Below are positions 30,219 to 36,139 of a stretch of 36,139 nt of DNA, in pieces. Positions within the stretch are counted from its first letter, which is position 1. Each line of letters starts with the position of its first letter. The position numbers and the translations under genes are program-made. The stretch covers positions 1 to 36,139 of the forward strand of contig JBNGIS010036316.1 of NCBI GenBank assembly GCA_049999725.1, read 5' to 3'. The DNA is from Haplomitrium mnioides (lineage: Eukaryota; Marchantiophyta; Haplomitriopsida; Calobryales). The notes below the pieces were generated by a model, which searched no databases, was not told the DNA's origin, and worked only from the letters and a program-made list of their open reading frames with translations.

Positions 30219-31172
30219 GAAAAGGCAAAAGGAGGCAATCAGGAGCAACTCTGGCAAAGGAGAAACCAAGTTACAATTGCTCTTGAGAGACAACTGGGAC
30301 ATTAGCAAAGCTCGGATTGTTTAGCGAGATCCAAGTGGCTAACTACCATAGGGTATCGATTAATTTTAATCACATTTGATACATAGAAAGATTTAGATCC
30401 ATGTCACAAGCATCTACCATTTCCTCGTAAGTCATCATTAAAGATGCTTGACAACAAGTAGAGAATGTGGCAATGGACAAGCAATGAAGGCGGAGGATTA
30501 GGCAATGAAAATTGAATGGGGGCACATGATTATGCAACAACGTGACTATTTCAATACAAGATACGAGGGCATAAGAGGAGGAGCCCTCTAATTGTTGCCA
30601 ATGTTGATGTTCAAGTGAGCATTTGTTGTTCTACAACAGATGAGTGTAGTACAACGACATGATATGAGTATTCCTTTGTAGCACCAATATGATAAATAGT
30701 AATGTAGTTCTCTTGTTGGGGTGCAAGTGACATTAGATTTGAGGTGGTGGAATTTAATGTCTACCTAGTTCGAAGTATCTAAGTAGGTCATGTTATTAGG
30801 TCTGTCTTGCGTCGACTATAGCAACACTACATCTCAAGAATTTCTCTCTCAGAAGGATCTGGTTGTGGCTATATTAAGGGTTTGTAGCTAAAGTAGTCTT
30901 AGAATAACATTATGCATTTAGGTTCGAGTCATTCTTTGGTTTCAGTGGATGCGCAACTATAATCTAAAAAGAATGGGTTCTTGCAAAGCTCGGGAGTCAA
31001 CCATGCAATGTCATAATACAAAATATAGTATTATCCAAATTTTGGTTGCTTTCCAGTGATCAGCAAAGACAAGAGAATATTTCTCTGGGTCATAAAAGGA
31101 TGCGCAACATTGTTCAAGGGGTTTCTACAAACTAGCTACTCCAATCGAGGTATGAATTAGATTTAGCTTAAC

Positions 31173-31451
31173 TATAAAAAAAAACTCAATGGCCAAATCT
31201 AAATGAGCAAGAACTTATAGTGAACTCTAATAGAGTTCTTCAACCAAATACCAATAAGACAAGCAAAAGCCAAGCAACTAAAGAACCCAAATGATTTGAG
31301 AGAAACTCTAAAATGAGGAGTGAGGCTATGAAGCCCTTCTATTTATACACGAGAAGAGGGTGTTATCCCTCCTTCTTCACTAACAAGTTACTTCTAGTTT
31401 CAACCCTAAATTGATCACTTAAAATTCACTTCTAATTTAAACTCAAACTCT
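31173..31451 (-). repeat. Element H: minus-strand LTR fragment, interrupted by C
   Basis: Reverse complement matches the LTRs of C and D, including the TATAAATA box (31340-31347), the CTTCATAGCC block and the LTR end. The 5' part of this LTR is missing because element C was inserted at 31456/31457. No primer site follows the LTR end at 31173, so this is a 3' LTR, a solo LTR or a truncated copy. Like D, it has a duplicated GAAATTAGAAGTGA-like block that C lacks. Confidence 0.8.
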
Positions 31452-31456
31452 AAAAG

Positions 31457-31846
31457 TGTAATAGTACAAGCATAAAGTTGTGCTATTTATAAGAAAATAG
31501 ATGGGGGTGAAGGAAGTGGTAGAGAGTGAATTTTAGGGTTGAGATAAGATTACTTGCCTTCAAAGTCACTCTTAGTAAAGAGTCGCTTTTAGAATTGAAA
31601 TTAGAAGCGACTTGTAAGTGAAGAAAGAGGGATGACATCCTCTTCTCTTGTATAAATAGAAGGGTTTCTTAGCTCCACCCCTCATTCTAGAGTTCCTCTC
31701 AAATCACTTGGATTCTTTGGTTACTTGGCTTTTACTTGCACTCTTGGTTTTAGCTTGTGCTTTGAGTTGCTTTTTGGTTGAAGAACTCTAATAGAGTTCA
31801 CTATGAGTTCTTACTCATTTGGATTTGGCCCTTGAGTTCTTTTACG
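31457..31846 (+). repeat. Element C 5' LTR
   Basis: Starts TGTAATAGTACAAGC; ends TTTTACG (CA in the related D). 390 bases. TATAAATA box at 31651-31658. Near its 3' end an 8-bp perfect inverted repeat GAACTCTA-A-TAGAGTTC lies at 31783-31799. Confidence 0.9.
31651..31658 (+). promoter_or_regulatory. TATA box in the C LTR
   Basis: TATAAATA, conserved in the D and H LTRs. Confidence 0.65.
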
Positions 31847-31847
31847 A

Positions 31848-31859
31848 TGGTATCAGAGC
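31848..31859 (+). promoter_or_regulatory. Primer binding site of C (initiator tRNA-Met)
   Basis: TGGTATCAGAGC, an exact match to the common plant initiator-Met primer site, one base after the LTR end. It is not a tRNA gene. Confidence 0.93.
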
Positions 31860-31885
31860 TACAGTTCTTTTTGGTTGTGAGTTGC

Positions 31886-32536
31886 ATGGAGAATCAAGAG
31901 GCAATGGTCCAAGCAATAGAAGAACGGCTTGAACATCTTTCATGATTTTTAGAAGCGAGAATAAAAGAAAGAGAAACTTTTCGAGAAGAAGAGGGTTATG
32001 AGCAGTTTCCAACGCCAAAAACATATGACGGGAAGATGGTTTGTGGTGCATCATAGAAATTCATATTTGATTGTGAGAAATATTTTAAAGCTACAAACAT
32101 TAGAGAAGATGGTCAACAAATTCTATTTGCAGTAAGTCAATTAGAAGGAGTTGCAAAAACTTGATGGAGATATCAAATAGAACAAGCACAATGTGGATTT
32201 GTTGCTTTTATTGTTTGTTAGTGTGAATTCAAAGAAGCGGTGATTTCAAGATTTAGGGTTGTAAATGCTTCAAAAGTAGCAAGAGATCGATAAACTGAAT
32301 TGAAGCAACTTGGTTTAGTGCAAAGCTATGCTATAAATTTTCAAGATACAATTATGAAAATTCTTGATATAAGAGAAGAAGAAGCACTAGACCCTCGACT
32401 AGAAGAAATGCATATGGGAGAGTGTCATGACTCATTATTTACTGCTATAGAAGCTAGGTTGCATCCTCTACTATTCGAACAGAACACTCAAAACTTTGCA
32501 AGCTCTAATGAAATTAAAATTCTGACCAGAATTTGA
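31886..32536 (+). pseudogene. gag: Element C gag, broken
   Basis: The ATG at 31886 opens MENQEAMVQAIEERLEHLS, then an in-frame TGA, then a charged segment and FPTPKTYDGKM, FIFDCEKYFKA and ILFAVSQLEGVAKT, typical for the capsid N-terminal part of gypsy Gag. After further stops an open stretch (32300-32536) gives LKQLGLVQSYAINFQDTI, the capsid C-terminal part. I see no zinc knuckle, so the nucleocapsid part is probably lost. Confidence 0.8.
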
Positions 32537-32860
32537 GGTACTTTGTTCCATCTTGATGGTATGATTGAGGAGCACTCTTGTAGAATATTGGTGGATAGTG
32601 GGAGTTCTAAAATTTTTATGTCACTACATTTTGCTAAGATAATAAAATAAAAATTTAGGCCTATCAAAGAAAGTTTTGTGACTATGGTCGATGGCCAAAA
32701 GCATGACATGTTTTGCTCTCAAAATCCTATCCTTTCAAGGATTAGAAAAGAGTATGTGGAATCTATGCAATTTGTTATTGCATCTGTGCAATATGACATC
32801 ATTTTAGGGTTGCCTTGGCTTGAAGATAGATCCGCTCAATTTGATTGGGCAAAATGACAA
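32537..32860 (+). pseudogene. pro: Element C aspartic protease, broken
   Basis: Catalytic motif LVDSGSSKIFM is intact (Asp-Ser-Gly codons 32594-32602). VDGQKHDM and DIILGLPWLEDRSAQFDW (about 32800) mark the flap and C-terminal sides. A TAA/TAG-type stop after IIK near 32647 and a TGA near 32857 interrupt it. Asp-Ser-Gly differs from the Asp-Gly-Gly type of element B, in line with its different lineage. Confidence 0.82.
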
Positions 32861-33960
32861 GTTCAAGTTACCTTACAAGGTAACAAATTTCTTTTGGAGG
32901 GTTTGATATCGTTGGTGAAGAAGCCTAAATTAGTTAAACATGTCAATTCAATGGAGCAACAATTGCTTGTCTTTGCTGTTTGGATCAAACCCATCATAGA
33001 CTTGGGTAAAGAGGGAAGGAAAAGCGTCCTCACCACAATGATAGATGATATTTTGAAGGAGTTTTTGGATGTGTTTCTAGAAGATTTGCCAAATGGATTA
33101 CGAGATGATCGAGGAATGTCTTTTTTGATTGAGTTGATAGTATGAAGTACTCTTTATAATCGACCTATTTATCGGTTGTCTCTACAAGAGTTAGAGGAGC
33201 TTAGAAAGACCTTGACGGATCTTCTGGAGAAGGATTTCATTCAACAAAGTACTTTGCCTTGGGGATCTCCAGTATTTTTTGTACCAAAAAAGGTGATAGA
33301 TTTTGTCTTTGTATAGATTATCAAGGCTTGAATAATCAAATAGTAAAGAATGCTTATCCTCTACCTTATATTGATGACTTGTTAAATTGATTGAGTGGTG
33401 CAAGATTCTTTTCTACGTTGGATATTCGAAGTGGCTATTGGCAAATTTCTATCAAGCCAAGTGATGTGTCAAAGATAGCTTTTTGCACAAGGTATAGTCA
33501 TTTTGAGTGGAAGGTTCTTACGTTTGGCCTTACTATTGCTCTGGCAATATTTACGGATCAAATGCATCGAGTTTTTGATAGGTTATTAGATAAGTCAATG
33601 TTGGTGTTCTTAGAGGATATTCTTATCTTTAGTAAAAGTGAAGCTGAGCATCGTGCTCATTTCAAAGAAGTATTGCAAAGACTACCCAATTAGAAGTTTT
33701 ATTGCAAGAAGTCTAAGTGTGAGTTTTGGAAGCAAGAAGGGACTTACTTGGGACATAAAGTGTTTGCCAATGGCATCAAGATAGAGGAAGAGAAAATTAA
33801 GGCTATTAGAGAGTGGCCAACATTGAATGATGTAAAGGATGTTTGAGTTTTTAATGGATTAGCAAGTTTTTATCAAAGATTCATCCACTACTATGCTCAT
33901 ATTGCTGCACCACTTACAGATTTACTAGGAAAGGATGCAAAGTTTCAATAGATGACCAAA
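32861..33960 (+). pseudogene. Element C reverse transcriptase, broken
   Basis: Linker with FLDVFLEDLPNGL (about 33065), then RPIYRLSLQELEEL, LLEKDFIQQSTLPWGSPV and FFVPKK, a frameshift near 33290, then CIDYQGLNNQIVKNAYPLPY, LSGARFFSTLDIRSGYWQI and the palm. The catalytic site reads Phe-Leu-Glu-Asp (33607-33618): the first Asp of the YxDD pair is Glu. Downstream GTYLGHKVFANGIK and NGLASFYQRFI mark the thumb. In-frame stops at 33388 (TGA) and 33691 (TAG), among others. Confidence 0.9.
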
Positions 33961-33993
33961 GAGCAAGGGGCATTTCAATAACGCAAGAATATA

Positions 33994-34479
33994 GTGTCTT
34001 CTTATCCAATTTTACAACCATGTGATCCAAATAGACGTTGCATAGTTGATTTTGATGCTTCTAATTTTGCTATTGGAGCGGTTTTACAACAAGATTTTAA
34101 GGATGAACTTCACCCAACTGCCTTCATATCACGCCAATTAAATGCAGTAGAGAGAAATTATTCTGTAAGAGATAGAGAGTAGTTGGCAATGGTTTTTACT
34201 ACCAAGGTGTAGAGACATTATCTTTTGGGAAAACTTGTACTTATGCGCACAGACCACAAGTCATTGCTTCAAGCGATTCAATTAGAAAATATGACAAGTC
34301 GTCATTATCAATGGGAAGATCAACTACAATTCTTTGATATCAAGTTGGAGCACAAGCCAGAAAGGTTCCACATCATTCTTGATGCATTTTCCCAAAGACC
34401 GGATCATCGAATAAATACACCAGAGATAGCAAATGCTAGTATATTACAACTTGATGAAACAGCTAGTGACAGTTTTTGA
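33994..34479 (+). pseudogene. Element C RNase H, broken
   Basis: CIVDFDASNFAIGAVLQQ (first Asp), HPTAFISRQLNAVERNYSV, RDRE then a stop at 34180, then RHYLLG, LVLMRTDHKSLL (Asp) and QLQFFDIKLEHKPERFHIIL. Same frame as the RT. Two in-frame TAG stops (34180 and near 34210) separate the halves. Confidence 0.9.
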
Positions 34480-34609
34480 CAAAAGTTACAGAAAGACACT
34501 TTTTTTAATCTTGTTAGAGCACGTTTGGCGGTCCAAGATAGTGAATATTATGCCTTTTCCATTTGAAATAGTATTCTCTATCAATGCTATCAAATATATG
34601 CTCCATAAG

Positions 34610-35731
34610 ATGATGTGCTTCGAATTGCACGTTTACAAAAAGCCCATGACATTCTAATTTCCAGGAAGCTTGGGGTAGATAAGACTATGGAGTTGCTTCA
34701 ACACACTTGGTGGTGGCCAAACCTAGCTTGAGATGTTCATGGCTTTGTTCGTTCTTGTGAAAGTTGTCAACGAAACAAGGCTTCAAATAAAAAACAAACT
34801 TGTCTTCTACAACCATTACCAATTCCTACTGCTCGGTGGGAACATATAAGTTTAGATCTTGTCACTTCACTTCCAACCACACCTGTGGGTTTATGGCCAT
34901 TGTGGTGGTTGTAAATAACCTAAGCAAGCCAATTCATCTAACACCGACAGTAGATACGATGGATGCTCCACAATTGGCAAAGATTTATTTTGATACAGTC
35001 TTTCGATATCATGGAATGCCAAAGGTACTTATATATGATAGAGATCCATGATTCAATAGGAAGTTTTGGCGAGAGTTGTTTATACATTTGGGTACTAAAC
35101 TATCTATGTCTACGACTTATCATCCTCAAATAGATGGGCAAATCGAACGTGCAAATCGCATTGTGGAGGATATGCTTCAAGCATTTATCAACGTTCATCA
35201 CACGGCTTGGGATAGTTTTTTACTGACTGTGGAGTTTGCATACAGCAACTCCAAACAAGCAAGTACTGGATTTTCTCCTTTTTTTTGTTAATTTTGGTCA
35301 ACAGTCTCTTGTTCTCGATGGTTTTCTTTCTCCTTCCTCTTCCAATGTTCTAAGTCTTTCTACCTTTCTGTCTCATTTATCATTCTCTTTGCAAGATGCC
35401 AGAAACCATCTTGTTATTGCTCAAAATATGCAAAAAAAAATATGTCCATAAACATCGTCATGATTTTTCTTATGTTTTAGGTGACCAAGTGATGTTTTCT
35501 ACTCATGATCTTCCTTTGTCTTTAGATACTCAACTTTGTAAGTTATCCTTATCTTAGATTGGTCATTTCTCAATTTCTCAAGTTATGTCTTCTGTTGCAT
35601 ACAAACTTGATCTTCCTCTCCACATGAAGATTCATCTTGTGTTCAATGTCTCTAAAATTAAGCCCTTTGTTTCTAGTCTATCTTCTTTTCCAAATCGTGA
35701 TCAACTTCCTCCTTTGGCTATTGTTCTTGAT
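34610..35731 (+). pseudogene. Element C integrase, broken
   Basis: Zinc-binding part: AHDILISRKLGVDKTMELL, WWWPNLA, stop, DVHGFVRSCESCQRNK; the second His is not seen. Core: first Asp in HISLDLVTSLP, frameshift near 34890, second Asp in LIYDRDP (a stop follows at 35049), Glu in GQIERANR. STTYHPQIDGQ and AYSNSKQASTGFSPF follow. The C-terminal module (IHLVFNVSKIKPF, about 35630-35670) resembles the HPVFHVSLLK part of chromovirus integrases. 35292-35580 is badly decayed. Confidence 0.88.
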
Positions 35732-35936
35732 GATTATGAAAAATTTGAAGTGGACCGCATTTTAGCAAAAAGAGTTATCAAATGAAGGTGGCATTCACAA
35801 GTTCAATACAAGGTTTTGTGGAAAGGCTACCCACTTCATGATGCTACTTCAAAACTTTCTTCAAATCTTGAGAATGCTCAAGAAGTTTTTCAAATATTTG
35901 AAAGTTGCGGCAATGACAATGATGTCATCGATTAGA
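35732..35936 (+). pseudogene. Element C chromodomain (C-terminus of pol)
   Basis: YEKFEVDRILAKRVIK, then an in-frame TGA at 35783, then VQYKVLWKGYPLHDATSKLS and NLENAQEVFQIFE, ending at TAG 35934-35936. This matches the chromodomain consensus (F-x-V-E-x-I-L, Y-x-V-K-W-x-G-Y, N-L). The Trp of the usual ATWEP is Ser here. In chromoviruses this domain directs integration to marked chromatin. Confidence 0.88.
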
Positions 35937-35946
35937 AGGCGGGGAT
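35937..35946 (+). promoter_or_regulatory. Polypurine tract of C
   Basis: AAGGCGGGGA lies just before the 3' LTR start TGTAATAGTGCAAGC at 35949. Confidence 0.6.
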
Positions 35947-35948
35947 TA

Positions 35949-36139
35949 TGTAATAGTGCAAGCATAAGATTTTGCTATTTATAATAAAATGGAGAGTAGT
36001 GAAGGAAGTGGTAGAGAGTCACTTTTAAGGTTGAGATAAGATTACTTGCCTTCGAAATCACTCTTAGTAGAGAGTCACTTTTAGGGTTGAAATTAGAAGT
36101 GACTTGTAAGTGAAGAAAGAGGGAAGTCACTCTTAGTAG
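35949..36139 (+). repeat. Element C 3' LTR, incomplete
   Basis: Aligns with 31457 onward. The final 15 bases (AGTCACTCTTAGTAG) do not continue the 5' LTR (ATGACATCC) but repeat the ATCACTCTTAGTAG phrase at 36057, so the end may be a local duplication or an assembly edge. Confidence 0.85.

Larger units (their letters stand above)
31457..36139 (+). mobile_element. Element C: Ty3/gypsy chromovirus
   Basis: LTR, exact initiator-Met primer site, gag, protease, RT, RNase H, integrase with C-terminal chromodomain, polypurine tract, start of 3' LTR. Internal length is about 4.1 kb. RT phrases (YPLPYIDDLL, FFSTLDIRSGYWQI) and the chromodomain place it among plant chromoviruses, away from A and B. The right end lies outside the window, so the target duplication (left candidate AAAAG, 31452-31456) cannot be confirmed. 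All domains carry stops or shifts. Confidence 0.93.

Noticed and set aside
31848-31859. TGGTATCAGAGC as part of a tRNA gene
   Set aside because: It is the complement of a tRNA 3' end placed right after an LTR, i.e. a primer site; no cloverleaf surrounds it. The same holds at 1918, 12287 and 12454.

Overview
This window reads as a repeat-dense stretch of a land-plant nuclear genome. It contains no rRNA, tRNA or recognisable host housekeeping gene. Almost everything I can identify is Ty3/gypsy LTR retrotransposon sequence in several nested layers, plus an AT-rich repeat that carries a decayed gene of the DUF7869 type. The evidence for a plant is LTR elements with plant-type primer sites (tRNA-Asp and initiator tRNA-Met types), Tat/Athila-like and chromodomain-bearing pol genes, and many stop codons consistent with decay of methylated cytosine. 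I cannot name the species. A large, TE-rich genome such as a gymnosperm, fern or lycophyte is only a guess.

Layout. 1-603 is the end of an AT-rich repeat (called G), seen again at 28600-29191. 604-1494 is a minus-strand fragment of a gypsy pol (element E). 1495-1990 is a 5' LTR, primer site and leader of a truncated element (D), which resumes for about 40 bases at 24811. Element A (1991-24805, perfect 5-bp target duplication TTTGC) sits inside D: LTR 1991-4913, gag, protease, RT and RNase H to 9311, integrase 20357-21591, LTR 21765-24805. Element B (9312-20356) sits inside the pol gene of A, between RNase H and integrase, with a near-perfect 4-base duplication (ACTA/ACCA) and preserved phase on both sides. 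B has LTRs at 9312-12274 and 18448-20356; the second contains a 400-N assembly gap. Its internal region has a duplicated primer site and a full gag-pol.

24850-29191 holds the DUF7869-type pseudogene and two degenerate repeat arrays. 29192-31172 carries minus-strand gag remnants (probably element E) and a 20-bp minisatellite. 31173-31451 is a minus-strand LTR fragment (H) of the D/C LTR family. Element C (31457 to past the window end) is inserted into H. C is a chromovirus with gag, protease, RT, RNase H, integrase and a C-terminal chromodomain.

All coding regions are broken by stops or frameshifts, so no autonomous element is left. Age order from nesting: E and H are older than D and C respectively; D is older than A; A is older than B. 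LTR divergence agrees by eye (A pair roughly 10% over the first 185 bases, B pair roughly 6% over about 310 bases). Most worth a second look: the DUF7869-type gene inside a repeat, the duplicated primer site in B, the almost exclusive TAG stops in B, the hydrophobic N-terminal Gag extension in B, and the head-to-head LTRs at 31173-31846.
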